NCBI RefSeq assembly: GCF_900167375.1
Contig: NZ_FUWY01000002.1
Location: 418,467 to 482,466 of the forward strand
Source of the DNA: Anaerorhabdus furcosa
GTDB taxonomy: Bacteria; Bacillota_I; Bacilli_A; Erysipelotrichales; Erysipelotrichaceae
Direction: 5' to 3'
Length of the DNA: 64,000 nt
Part shown: positions 8,153 to 15,951 of the stretch, one piece after another
Position numbering within the stretch: position 1 is the stretch's first letter
Layout: every line of letters starts with the position of its first letter
Notes under the pieces: generated by a model
What the model was told of the DNA's origin: nothing
Seen by the model: only the letters and a program-made list of their open reading frames with translations
Database searches by the model: none
Made by a program: the position numbers and the translations under genes

Positions 8153-9265
8153 CTACATTCTTGTCTTATTGTAGTCTTCAAGTTTATTTGATATTTCTTC
8201 ATGATTAGCTAGTGAATCAAGGTGCGTATATATTTCTAATGTAATTCTGACACTGGAGTGGCCAAGTAAATATTGTGCTTCCTTAACTCCAATACCAGCG
8301 TAATACAATGCAGTAGCATAATCATGTCTGAATATATGTGAAGTAAGATCATCACCTACCTGTGGCAGCTTCTCTGTGGTGGCTTTTGCGTTCATTTTAT
8401 CAATGATAGATTCAAACATTCTTTTGAACGATTGCTCGCTAATTAATTCTTTGGACTGCAGGCTAGTAAATAGGTAAGGTGTATTCAGTTTATCTAAGTA
8501 TGCCTTGAGAAAATCAATGTCAGATTTCAATAATGGTAAGGTTCGTTTACTTGCCTTTGATTTTGGATCTTTTATTGTGGCTTGGTTTTTGTCAAAGTGA
8601 ATGGCTTTCGATATGGTAACAGTATTCTTTTCAAAGTTAAAGCAATCTTTTTGAAGTGCTAGGGCTTCTTCTCTGCGTAGCCCGCAATTTTTAATCATTC
8701 TAATATAACAACTCTCTCTATCTGAAAAGGTTGTTAAAACGCTTAACTTCGCTTCGTGTGGCATCAGAGGTCTTTTTGTTTCAGGTACATATTTTGGAAT
8801 AACAAGATCATCTGCAAAGTTATCTTTGATCAATCCATCTTTCTTAGCCTGCTTAAGTATTTGATTAATCGTTATTTTTATCTTTTGGCATGTCCGTGCC
8901 TTTAGAGCGTGGTGATTGATGACATCTTGGACATCTTGTCTAGTAATTTCATTTAATTCTTTATCGTGTAAATTCAGCAGATTAAAATCAATTACTGTTT
9001 TATACATCTTATAGGTTGCTTTTTCGACTCCTATACTTTTTGTATCACACCATTTAGTAGCGTATTCTTTAAAGTTATGTTTAACAGCATCATAGGGATT
9101 TTCTTCAAGGTAAAGTCTATATTCGTGGACTTTACGTTCTAAATCTGCGGAACTTTTTCCATAAATACTTTTAGTTATACGTTTACCATTATCATCAAAT
9201 CCTATCGTTATTGAAGTCTTGTACTGTGTTCGGTTAGAACATTGACTATATTTTGCTTTTGGCAT
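8153..9265 (-). CDS. int: prophage tyrosine integrase
   Basis: The 370-residue protein has an N-terminal arm-binding AP2-like region (KYSQCSNRTQYKTSITIGFDDNG), a SAM-like core-binding domain, and a catalytic domain with CGLRREEALALQ (first Arg), HIFRHDYATAL (His-x-x-Arg) and LLGHSSVRITLEIYTHL (His and nucleophilic Tyr). It recombines attP with the tRNA-Phe attB. I start at 9265 because GGAGGTGG lies just upstream and the longer frame would begin inside the predicted promoter. It reads toward attL, the usual orientation. Confidence 0.95.
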   Translation of the reverse strand: MPKAKYSQCSNRTQYKTSITIGFDDNGKRITKSIYGKSSADLERKVHEYRLYLEENPYDAVKHNFKEYATKWCDTKSIGVEKATYKMYKTVIDFNLLNLHDKELNEITRQDVQDVINHHALKARTCQKIKITINQILKQAKKDGLIKDNFADDLVIPKYVPETKRPLMPHEAKLSVLTTFSDRESCYIRMIKNCGLRREEALALQKDCFNFEKNTVTISKAIHFDKNQATIKDPKSKASKRTLPLLKSDIDFLKAYLDKLNTPYLFTSLQSKELISEQSFKRMFESIIDKMNAKATTEKLPQVGDDLTSHIFRHDYATALYYAGIGVKEAQYLLGHSSVRITLEIYTHLDSLANHEEISNKLEDYNKTRM

Positions 9266-9286
9266 TGAACCACCTCCATTAAATTT

Positions 9287-9315
9287 GTTATAATGTAGGC
9301 ATAGTAAAAGCACAA
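9287..9315 (-). promoter_or_regulatory. probable int promoter
   Basis: On the minus strand TTGTGC (9310-9315) and TATAAC (9287-9292) are 17 bp apart, 22 bp before the int start codon. Confidence 0.55.
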
Positions 9316-9334
9316 ATGCTAATGCTATGCGATT

Positions 9335-9370
9335 GCAATCACTACTTAGCTTGCCGGCGGAAGTGATTGC
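9335..9370. repeat. inverted repeat between immunity operon and int
   Basis: GCAATCACT (9335-9343) and AGTGATTGC (9362-9370) form a 9-bp stem around an 18-base GC-richer loop. There is no clear T-run on the minus strand, so it may be a regulatory or excision-related site rather than a terminator. Confidence 0.4.
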
Positions 9371-9491
9371 CTTTTAATAAAATGTTTGGGCTAGAATATT
9401 GACTTAAACAAATTATAGCTATATACTTAATACATATATAAAGTTTTCGTATATAAATCATTTGTATATCAATTGGAAAGAAGTCTACAAG

Positions 9492-10358
9492 CTAGGCTTC
9501 TTTTTCTATTTCTAAAGCATCATTTAGAGCATCTTCACTTTCTGATGAAATTTCTATAGAATTTAAATCGAGCCAATCAGCCTCGGGTTTCATTAATAGT
9601 CTTGCATTACTATAGGCCATGTCAAGAGTTAAAATTGTGTTTGCTCTATATTGATGATTTGATAGTAATTCAATAGCTAGTGCACATTTGAATCCATCCA
9701 AATCAATAGGAAGTAAATAAGTGATTTGTTTATTAAAATATTGAGGAACAACTATTCTGTAGTTCCTCATTATTTTCTTTTTGATTACATGAAATGCTCC
9801 GTTAAAAAGTGTAATAAAATATGAAAAACCTTTTTCGGTAATTTCTTTAGGGAATCTTTCAATATTATCACTAAAAATATGGTTTGTATCGACTCTAATT
9901 TCGTAAGATGGATTGAAATACATCTTATTTGGATCACTAGCAAAATAATCCGCTACTAATGGGATTGTATTAAAAAAATTCAAGAAGTATCTATCTGATA
10001 CTAAGTGAAAACCGTATAAATACCATTTTTGTGTTGAAGTTTGATTTGTATTTTCATTTAACATACATACAATGTCTTCACCACTTTCTGACATTAATCC
10101 TGTATTGAATGAAGCAAATTTTCCATCTTCTGTGAAAATTATTTTATCTTCGTCAACCAATCGATCAAAGGTATGAAGTATATACTGAAATAATATGTCA
10201 TTTTGAAAAGTACTATCCTTTGTTTGCCATGTTTCTTTTTCGGCTAATTGTGCAAGATGAGCTAGTTTTCCATTGTACTGTTCCCGGGTACCTAAGAAAG
10301 CAACTTGTCGCAACAACGGGGTATTTTCTGTAACAGTAATGCCATCGGTAATTTTCAT
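9492..10358 (-). CDS. DUF3825-like protein in the immunity operon
   Basis: The 288-residue protein resembles DUF3825 proteins as I remember them: LAHLAQLAEKETWQ near the start, a conserved FNTGLMS, HIFSDNIERFP, KKIMRNYRIVVPQYFNKQITYLLPIDL and LTLDMAYSNARLLMKPEADWL at the end. The biochemical role of DUF3825 is not known to me. It lies 14 bp downstream of the ImmA-like gene and is the last gene of the repressor operon, so it would be made in the lysogen. That makes it a candidate for immunity, superinfection exclusion or host modulation. Confidence 0.7.
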   Translation of the reverse strand: MKITDGITVTENTPLLRQVAFLGTREQYNGKLAHLAQLAEKETWQTKDSTFQNDILFQYILHTFDRLVDEDKIIFTEDGKFASFNTGLMSESGEDIVCMLNENTNQTSTQKWYLYGFHLVSDRYFLNFFNTIPLVADYFASDPNKMYFNPSYEIRVDTNHIFSDNIERFPKEITEKGFSYFITLFNGAFHVIKKKIMRNYRIVVPQYFNKQITYLLPIDLDGFKCALAIELLSNHQYRANTILTLDMAYSNARLLMKPEADWLDLNSIEISSESEDALNDALEIEKEA

Positions 10359-10372
10359 AAATCTTCTCCTTA

Positions 10373-10798
10373 TTAAACGCTTTGCGTTATATCCTTTAAT
10401 AGACCTTTGTTACTGTATATATATAATATTCGCTTAACAAATTCTTCGGTTATTCCAAAGAATGTTGCCAAGTCATAAACTTCCGTAATTTCTTTTAATA
10501 TGCATTCCTTTAATTCGTCTATAGGCATAACTAATTGTGCTGCGCGATAGTCGGCCCTGTATTCAGCACTTCCTCGGTATAAGTTAGAATGATTAATTGT
10601 ATAGAGAGTACCTGATATGCAGTGACCTAGTTCATGAGCTAGACAAACTATTTTTTCAGATTCAGTTTCGAATTTTGATTCATCGATATTTATGCAAAGC
10701 ATATCATCAAGTTCTACTGAAAGAGATTTTGTTACATTCATTCTTTTGAAAAATACTGGGTAGTTGTTATCATCTGCATAATTTAGTAAGGAATCCAT
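10373..10798 (-). CDS. ImmA/IrrE-family metallopeptidase
   Basis: The 141-residue protein has the zinc motif HELGHCIS (HExxH) near residue 75 and SAEYRADYRAAQLVMP, the usual third-ligand region of the IrrE/ImmA family. In ICEBs1-type switches such proteases cleave the adjacent repressor to trigger induction. Here it lies 7 bp downstream of an XRE repressor, supporting that role. The length is typical for a stand-alone phage ImmA. Confidence 0.88.
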   Translation of the reverse strand: MDSLLNYADDNNYPVFFKRMNVTKSLSVELDDMLCINIDESKFETESEKIVCLAHELGHCISGTLYTINHSNLYRGSAEYRADYRAAQLVMPIDELKECILKEITEVYDLATFFGITEEFVKRILYIYSNKGLLKDITQSV

Positions 10799-10805
10799 AA
10801 TTCAC

Positions 10806-11144
10806 CTACTTATTCTTGTTTTTAATAAATCTCGCAAAATCAAGAACATCTTGTTTTTGTTCTTCGGTCAAATCCTTCACTTCACCATACAAAGCGAATC
10901 GGAAATCGTCGAATGATACATCTGAGTCGACAGATGAATTTTTACCATAAATCAAATAATCCATAGAAACATTGAAATAATTCGAAAGCTTTTGAACATA
11001 TCCCATATTTGGCTCAGTGCGACTGATTTCCCAAGAAGAAATAGTTTTTCCGCTTACTTCCAATATTTCGCCAAGTTCATCTTGACTAAGGCTCATGGAT
11101 TCTCTTAGTTTTTTAATTGTTTCTCCAATAACTATTTTTCTCAT
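10806..11144 (-). CDS. prophage CI-like XRE repressor
   Basis: Residues 8-60 form an HTH_3 domain (ETIKKLRESMSLSQDELGEILEVSGKTISSWE). The C-terminal part (LTEEQKQDVLDFARFIKNK) is short, as in ImmA-cleaved repressors. I use the ATG at 11144 because a four-codon-longer start at 11156 would overlap the GAGGTG ribosome binding site. It is divergent from the Cro-like gene across operators at 11168-11243. Confidence 0.87.
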   Translation of the reverse strand: MRKIVIGETIKKLRESMSLSQDELGEILEVSGKTISSWEISRTEPNMGYVQKLSNYFNVSMDYLIYGKNSSVDSDVSFDDFRFALYGEVKDLTEEQKQDVLDFARFIKNKNK

Positions 11145-11167
11145 AATGCACCTCATTTAATATCTAT

Positions 11168-11196
11168 ATTGTAGAACTATTGCACAAAAAAATCAA
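11168..11196 (-). promoter_or_regulatory. probable repressor promoter
   Basis: On the minus strand TTGATT (11191-11196) and TACAAT (11168-11173) are 17 bp apart. A TGTAGA half-operator (11170-11175) overlaps the -10 and another (11202-11207) lies just upstream of the -35. Confidence 0.55.
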
Positions 11197-11215
11197 CAAA
11201 ATGTAGAAAATAACG

Positions 11216-11243
11216 TTGACATCTACAAATTGTAGAATATAAT
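11216..11243 (+). promoter_or_regulatory. early (Cro-side) promoter with operator in the spacer
   Basis: TTGACA (11216-11221) and TATAAT (11238-11243) are 16 bp apart. The 15-bp palindrome TCTACAAATTGTAGA (11222-11236) fills almost exactly the spacer, so a bound repressor would block RNA polymerase. Confidence 0.85.
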
Positions 11244-11263
11244 GTAATCAAGGAGGTGGCTAT

Positions 11264-11455
11264 ATGGATAAAGTTAGTTTGAAGTCAGCACGAGTAAATA
11301 AAGGCTTAACTCAAGAAGAATTTGCTAAATTAATGGGTGTTCATAGGAATACTGTTGCAAGTTGGGAAGCAGATTCTAAAAATATGTCTATTCAAGAAGC
11401 TGAAAAAGCTTGCGATGTTTTAGATAAAAAATTCGAGCAAATTTTTTTCGGTTAA
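11264..11455 (+). CDS. Cro-like HTH protein
   Basis: The 63-residue single-domain HTH_3 protein (LTQEEFAKLMGVHRNTVASWE) is divergent from the CI-like repressor and preceded by AAGGAGGT. By position and size it is the Cro-type antirepressor of the lysis-lysogeny switch. A second operator copy overlaps its 3' end (11458-11472). Confidence 0.85.
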   Translation: MDKVSLKSARVNKGLTQEEFAKLMGVHRNTVASWEADSKNMSIQEAEKACDVLDKKFEQIFFG

Positions 11456-11457
11456 AT

Positions 11458-11472
11458 TCTACAAAATGTAGA
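11458..11472. promoter_or_regulatory. second operator copy at the end of cro
   Basis: TCTACAAAATGTAGA differs from the 11222-11236 operator by one base. It may serve as a distal operator or limit readthrough of early transcription. Confidence 0.6.
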
Positions 11473-11508
11473 TATTTAACAATTTAAAAGAAAGCAGGTA
11501 CTTATACT

Positions 11509-11769
11509 TTATGAGGTAATTAAGGCAAATGAAATTAAAATACTGTCTAAAGTTTGTACATGTGAAGAATGTAAAAAAGGAAAGAACCTGAATTTATTTT
11601 AAATGATTTTAATGGTAATTATAATCAACATATAAAATCAAGAGAGTTAAGAGAGTTCTATTTTACAAATTCACTGGATAATGCAATACAGAGATACTTA
11701 AGTAACATAAAATCATTAAATTGTTTAAATACTTATTTTATAGGAATTCTGCTACAAAAAAATGAATAA
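11509..11769 (+). pseudogene. possible decayed early gene
   Basis: No intact frame covers this stretch. One frame reads YEVIKANEIKILSKVCTCEE and on to a stop near 11610. Another then reads PEFILNDFNGNYNQHIKSRE and on to LLQKNE with a stop at 11767-11769. Together they look like one short protein broken by a frameshift near 11580-11590. I do not recognise it. The remaining bases to 11852 hold only possible promoter-like AT-rich sequence. Confidence 0.3.
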
Positions 11770-11852
11770 GTACCGAAAACTGCATATAGATAGGTTGTGC
11801 ATAGTATCTATAATCTGCATCACACATCAAATAAAAAGAGAGGAAAAATTTA

Positions 11853-12014
11853 ATGGAAAAAGAATGTATTGAAAAAATATTAGAAAATCACTTACTAATA
11901 TTATCGACGATATCTAATAATTTGACATCTAGTAGTGAATTAGCGTTAATTGCTGTCGTTACCGACGCTATTAAGGTTACTTCAATAACTTTACTTTTTG
12001 TTGAGAAAATTTGA
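11853..12014 (+). CDS. small hypothetical protein (53 aa)
   Basis: An open frame starts after AGAGGAAAAA and encodes MEKECIEKILENHLLILSTI and so on, ending LLFVEKI. It is mainly alpha-helical with a hydrophobic C-terminal half (LALIAVVTDAIKVTSITLLFV). Its last 24 bases overlap the 3' end of the convergent membrane protein gene. I do not recognise a family. Confidence 0.5.
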   Translation: MEKECIEKILENHLLILSTISNNLTSSSELALIAVVTDAIKVTSITLLFVEKI

Positions 12015-12407
12015 AGTGTTGCTTTTATTATTTAGTTTATTGACTTTTTGCTGAACAACACTTAATTGATCAATACTACTTGTAATAGTAGAAAGATCTA
12101 ATGAACCTGTTAAGAAGTCTTTAGTTAAATTAGCTGTCATTTGGCTACTTGCTTCTTCTTTTTTTAATTGATAGCTTAAGTGCATTTTTTCAATTTCATT
12201 ACTATGCTCTAGCTTCATTTTTTCAATAGTAGACTCAAGCTCTTTATATTTAAGTTCTTGATTATATTTTAACCTTTCAGTCTCTAATTTATTAATAGCT
12301 TCGATTTCTTTGATCTTTGATTGATTTGATTTTGTTGTTGCTAAATATGTAATTAAGCTGGGGATAGTAACAGTTAAAATTGTAAGTATTATTTGATTTA
12401 AATCCAT
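11991..12407 (-). CDS. small membrane-anchored coiled-coil protein
   Basis: The 138-residue protein has one N-terminal membrane segment (about 5-24, IILTILTVTIPSLITYLA). A long charged coiled coil follows (about 30-95), then a polar tail. GGAGGATTCACA precedes the ATG. It is the only leftward gene inside the rightward early region, the usual mark of a lysogenic conversion gene. Membrane topology suggests exclusion of superinfecting phages or envelope interaction, but this is inference. Confidence 0.65.
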   Translation of the reverse strand: MDLNQIILTILTVTIPSLITYLATTKSNQSKIKEIEAINKLETERLKYNQELKYKELESTIEKMKLEHSNEIEKMHLSYQLKKEEASSQMTANLTKDFLTGSLDLSTITSSIDQLSVVQQKVNKLNNKSNTSNFLNKK

Positions 12408-12458
12408 TGTGAATCCTCCATTTTAAATATTATACCATGGAGAAGAAAGGAATAGTAA

Positions 12459-12650
12459 ATGGAAAAAGAAGTTTATACCATAACAGAATTGAAACAGCTT
12501 GGTTATCCTGATGAAATTTGTCGGAACTATACAAGATCCAAAGGAACACAGGCAATGAGAAATGGATTAAGAGGAAAATGGCTAATACCTAAAGATCATT
12601 TTAACACTTGGCTTCAACAACAAAAAAAGAGTTCCTCACCTGGAAAGTAG
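12459..12650 (+). CDS. small DNA-binding protein, excisionase-like
   Basis: The 63-residue basic protein (VYTITELKQLGYPDEICRNY and onward, GLRGKWLIPKDHFNTWLQ) has the winged-helix pattern of phage excisionase/helix-turn-helix proteins, with a conserved KWLIP-type turn. It is the first early gene after the switch. Whether it directs excision or transcription is unknown. Confidence 0.6.
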   Translation: MEKEVYTITELKQLGYPDEICRNYTRSKGTQAMRNGLRGKWLIPKDHFNTWLQQQKKSSSPGK

Positions 12651-12662
12651 CGAACTCAATCT

Positions 12663-12687
12663 GATGTACAAACTTTTTATGTACATC
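12663..12687. repeat. hairpin between early genes
   Basis: GATGTACA (12663-12670) and TGTACATC (12680-12687) form a perfect 8-bp stem. The T-run is in the loop rather than after the stem, so it may be an mRNA-stability or attenuation element. Confidence 0.4.
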
Positions 12688-12718
12688 CTCATTATACAAA
12701 TTTTAAGGAGGAAAGGCA

Positions 12719-12934
12719 ATGCCTAAAATGAAACAAGAAGCATTACAAAAAACAGCAACCAAGAAAAACCCAGTAATCAGTAATGACGATAAGTTGGTTC
12801 AAGACTTAATTAAAATATCACTACGATATATGAAAAAACATAGATTAAGTAACGAACAAGTCAGTGCCTATAAATATGGACTAACTAAACAAGTAAATAA
12901 ATGCAGCTATGTCGGAAGTATAAGTGATGAATAA
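12719..12934 (+). CDS. hypothetical early phage protein (71 aa)
   Basis: A basic protein preceded by AAGGAGGAAAGG. The N-terminus is Lys-rich, and the rest (DKLVQDLIKISLRYMKKHRL and onward) is predicted helical. Its last codons overlap the start of the next small gene. No family is recognised. Confidence 0.65.
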   Translation: MPKMKQEALQKTATKKNPVISNDDKLVQDLIKISLRYMKKHRLSNEQVSAYKYGLTKQVNKCSYVGSISDE

Positions 12935-13055
12935 AAGAAGATTGAGAAAGCCTATTAGGCTATTTCTAAAGGGTGTTGCAATCACCATAGGTATTTATAT
13001 CATGCTTATGTTAATGGCTATATATATATCGGTGAAACACATGCACAACAATTAA
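12927..13055 (+). CDS. small membrane protein (42 aa)
   Basis: The frame starts at an ATG overlapping the previous stop region. It encodes an Arg/Lys-rich N-terminus (MNKRRLRKPIRLFLKG) and one membrane segment (VAITIGIYIMLMLMAIYIS), ending KHMHNN. Translational coupling to the preceding gene and its place just upstream of the clamp-like gene support it being real. Function unknown. Confidence 0.5.
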   Translation: MNKRRLRKPIRLFLKGVAITIGIYIMLMLMAIYISVKHMHNN

Positions 13056-13097
13056 GTAAATATAAACACTTAGAAATTCAACAGGAGGAAATGGGAA

Positions 13098-14129
13098 ATG
13101 AAGATAAGTGGTAAACATTTCAAACGAGGTATGCCCAATAACTATATCGCAATCGAAAAAGATTATGTATTGATTCATTCCTTTGATGGAACAACAGGAA
13201 TCTATCGAATGGAACAAAATGAATTTGGATTACAAGAAGGTGGAAAAATTGAATTTAATCTTGTAGCAAAGGATTTCAATTTATTATCAAAGTTTAATGA
13301 ATTGGATGTTGAACTTGTAGGAGATAGTATTTGTTTTAAAAGCGGTGTATCAAAATTTAAAATACAAAACTATGAACTGAGTCTTAATCGACCAGATACA
13401 ACAGGTGCTGTTGAAATGAATGTTCCTATTGATATTATGAATAAATGTATTGCATTTGCTGATGCAACACGCAAAGAATGTGCTGGTGTGTTAGTCTATG
13501 AAAACTCTGTTGTTGGGTCTTCAGGATCAAATACATATAAAAAGGTATTGAAAACAAACACACAAACAATTCATATTCCAGGATCATTCTTAAAAAATTT
13601 AGAAAAGGATAATTATTCAATTAAATCAACTGGGAAAGTTATATTCGCATCAAAGCAGGGGGAAATTGTTTACTCACCATTGTATGAGCAAAAAATTACG
13701 ATGTTAGAAAATTACGATCCTAAATTTGAAGGAATACTATCGATTGATTGCAATGAACTTATAGCACAATTACAAAATATTTCACTTTTTAGCAATCACG
13801 TTTGTTTTGAAATAAAAAATGATAAGCTCAATCTCTTGTCACTTGTTGATGAAGGTATTCACAAAGAGTTTACATCATCAATAAAGATTGTGAAAACTAA
13901 CATACAAGAATACAAGCAAGTGTTCAGAGTAGATCATTTGTTAAAAGTGATAGATGCGGTATCGGCAAAAGAAATAAGCATCGATAAGAATGCATTCATG
14001 ATGAAAAATGGTGATGAATTATCAGTGACTATGGTTGTTTCTAATCAAAATTCAGAAGATTTAAAAATTAAAGCAGTTACTGTGAAACCAGGCGAAAACA
14101 AGACAGTGGAGGAAATAGAAAATGAATAA
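13098..14129 (+). CDS. sliding-clamp-like (DnaN-fold) phage protein
   Basis: The 343-residue protein shows the three-part pattern of a beta clamp: domain I about 1-110, domain II about 115-220 (IPGSFLKNLEK, VIFASKQGEIVYSPL), domain III about 225-335 (LSIDCNELIAQLQNISLFS, VCFEIKNDKLNLLSL, FRVDHLLKVIDAV, ISIDKNAFMM). I infer a processivity-clamp fold from this strand-helix pattern, not from a strong motif. Strong ribosome binding site GGAGG. The next gene starts inside its 3' end (ATGAATAACG at 14122), so it is translationally tied to the ubiquitin-like cassette. Confidence 0.6.
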   Translation: MKISGKHFKRGMPNNYIAIEKDYVLIHSFDGTTGIYRMEQNEFGLQEGGKIEFNLVAKDFNLLSKFNELDVELVGDSICFKSGVSKFKIQNYELSLNRPDTTGAVEMNVPIDIMNKCIAFADATRKECAGVLVYENSVVGSSGSNTYKKVLKTNTQTIHIPGSFLKNLEKDNYSIKSTGKVIFASKQGEIVYSPLYEQKITMLENYDPKFEGILSIDCNELIAQLQNISLFSNHVCFEIKNDKLNLLSLVDEGIHKEFTSSIKIVKTNIQEYKQVFRVDHLLKVIDAVSAKEISIDKNAFMMKNGDELSVTMVVSNQNSEDLKIKAVTVKPGENKTVEEIENE

Positions 14130-14460
14130 CGATTTATTTGATGTATTAGGCATGAAGACTGTAGAAACCAAGGAAACAAAAAAGGAAGTAAAAAAAGATA
14201 CTGTTGTGAGTAAGTCAACAAATGATGCTGAAGAAAAGAGTTCATCAAAGAAATATGTTTATCCTTTTAAAATTCATTTTGGTGGTGAGACAAGAGATGT
14301 TGATCATATCTTTACTGAAGGAGCTGAATACACTGAATCCGAAATTAAGGAAGCGATGTTAAACCATCAGTTCTATGAATTCTCAGGTGAAGTATCGTTT
14401 GATTACAGAGATAAAGACAATGTGCTCATTCCAATATTCAAGCACCATAAGAAAGGATAA
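14122..14460 (+). CDS. ubiquitin-like protein (PRTRC protein C / Prok_Ub-like) with C-terminal Gly
   Basis: The 112-residue protein has a low-complexity Lys/Glu/Ser N-terminus (1-44) and a compact C-terminal domain (about 45-112): YPFKIHFGG, RDVDHIFTEGAEYTESEIK, EFSGEVSFDYRDKDN, then IPIFKHHKKG. The pattern and the terminal Lys-Gly resemble PRTRC protein C and related prokaryotic ubiquitin-like proteins, which are found next to E1- and E2-like genes exactly as here. A C-terminal Gly is what an E1 would adenylate. Conjugation is inferred from context, not shown. Confidence 0.6.
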   Translation: MNNDLFDVLGMKTVETKETKKEVKKDTVVSKSTNDAEEKSSSKKYVYPFKIHFGGETRDVDHIFTEGAEYTESEIKEAMLNHQFYEFSGEVSFDYRDKDNVLIPIFKHHKKG

Positions 14461-14462
14461 TT

Positions 14463-15119
14463 ATGAATTATCACTTTTATATCGTTGGTGTCGGTGGAAC
14501 CGGATCACTTCTAGCACGTGATATGCCCAAACTACTGATAGGTAGCAATTGTGAAATGACGTTGATTGATGGTGACATAGTAGAAGGGAAGAACATGAAG
14601 CGTCAATCGTATCAAACACAAGATATAGGCGAAAATAAAGCGATTGCATTGTCTAAAAAAATCAATACTTTTTATGGAACGAATTGCTATGCAATTGATC
14701 GTTACATTACTGAATCTGACTTTTTTGAAGTTATTCAAAAAGAAAGTCGCATCCCAGTGATTGTTGGATGTGTTGATAATGATGCAACTAGGAAAGTGTG
14801 TGAGAAAGTTGTTAAAAGATTGAAACAGTGTATTTATATAGATTCAGCAAATTCAGAATATTCAGGAGACATTTATATCTGTGTAAAATCTAACAAAGAA
14901 ATTAAAGGTGCTTTGCGAGGGAAAACATACAAATTAAAAAAAGATAAGCATCCAAATGAATTAAGCTGCCAAGAGCAAGCATCAAAAGGAAATGTTCAAT
15001 TTCTTATTACCAATAATAAAATGGCGTGTGTTCTGTTAGAACACATCCATCTATTATTAATAAATCAACTGAAGGTAGGTGTTACAAATGTTGAGCGACT
15101 TAAAACAGTACATTACTGA
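14463..15119 (+). CDS. E1-like ThiF-family adenylyltransferase
   Basis: The 218-residue Rossmann protein has ATP-binding GVGGTGS (9-15), the E1/MoeB/ThiF signature LIDGDIVEGKNMKRQ (Asp37, Asp39, Asn44, Arg47-Gln48) and GCVDNDATR (Asp105-Asn106). Cys169 in ELSCQEQASKG is a candidate catalytic cysteine. Zinc-ligand CxxC pairs of MoeB are not obvious. Lying 2 bp after the Ub-like gene and ahead of an E2-like gene, it most resembles PRTRC-type ThiF. It would activate the terminal Gly of the upstream protein. Confidence 0.88.
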   Translation: MNYHFYIVGVGGTGSLLARDMPKLLIGSNCEMTLIDGDIVEGKNMKRQSYQTQDIGENKAIALSKKINTFYGTNCYAIDRYITESDFFEVIQKESRIPVIVGCVDNDATRKVCEKVVKRLKQCIYIDSANSEYSGDIYICVKSNKEIKGALRGKTYKLKKDKHPNELSCQEQASKGNVQFLITNNKMACVLLEHIHLLLINQLKVGVTNVERLKTVHY

Positions 15120-15951
15120 AGATAGTGATAGTGTTGATGAGTTTGGTGATTTTATTCGTTTAATCTTGGAGAGAACAAGAAATAATCGATTATTTGATTA
15201 CTTTGTAGACACATCAAGACAAAATGTATGGGAGTGTAAGAATCGGCGTGCAGAAATTATTCAGGGATATACTTACGACTATTCTCTGTATGATGATGTT
15301 TTTCATGATTTAAATAATAAATATAGTGCGGATGGAACTGATTATGGATGTGTTAGTGTGGTGCTACTCATGGTGTTGTTTTGTTATTTAGAAGAATCAG
15401 ATATAAAGATTTACCTGGTGTGTAACTCAAGTGATTATTATTGTGACAGCTTAGATCATACTTCAAAGAACACAAATGATGAATTTACAGGCGTTATCAC
15501 CTATTGGGTTGGTGAGTTGAGAAAATATTTTGGAATTAATGAAGATGAAGAATTTATACATTTATTTCGAGGTATCGATAGTGAAACAGGTGAAATAGAT
15601 GATATGGACAATACTTGTGAGACATTCGGCTCTTTCTTAGCCATAAAACTTATGAATAAGAGAAAAAGAAGAAAATTTCATCAAGTCATGAAAGCATTGG
15701 AATTCGTTAAATTCGATCCAGATACATTTTATGTTGCGGACGTGGATGCTTATGATGGATATTATGATTCTATAGAAATTTCAAAAGAAAAAGTCGTTGA
15801 TTTACTGATAAATGTAAAACCAATTAGAACGGCAGAATTATTTCAAGATGTACTTGTTAGTTATTCTGATGATCTCGAAGAACAACATTCAAGTTCCTTA
15901 ATAAGCGACATACTGAAAGTTTACCAATCTACAGTAGAGGTTATTCTATGA
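15088..15951 (+). CDS. unknown protein of the ubiquitin-like cassette (287 aa)
   Basis: Acidic, soluble protein without motifs that I recognise: an N-terminal helical part (LSDLKQYITEDSDSVDEFGD and onward), a hydrophobic segment VVLLMVLFCYLE, a KRKRRKFHQVM basic patch, and an acidic C-terminus. I start at ATG 15088 (AAGGTAGGTG upstream), overlapping the E1-like gene by 32 bp; the E2-like gene overlaps its end by 4 bp. Its position between ThiF and the E2-like gene suggests a substrate adaptor or a counterpart of PRTRC protein F, but this is inference. Confidence 0.7.
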   Translation: MLSDLKQYITEDSDSVDEFGDFIRLILERTRNNRLFDYFVDTSRQNVWECKNRRAEIIQGYTYDYSLYDDVFHDLNNKYSADGTDYGCVSVVLLMVLFCYLEESDIKIYLVCNSSDYYCDSLDHTSKNTNDEFTGVITYWVGELRKYFGINEDEEFIHLFRGIDSETGEIDDMDNTCETFGSFLAIKLMNKRKRRKFHQVMKALEFVKFDPDTFYVADVDAYDGYYDSIEISKEKVVDLLINVKPIRTAELFQDVLVSYSDDLEEQHSSSLISDILKVYQSTVEVIL

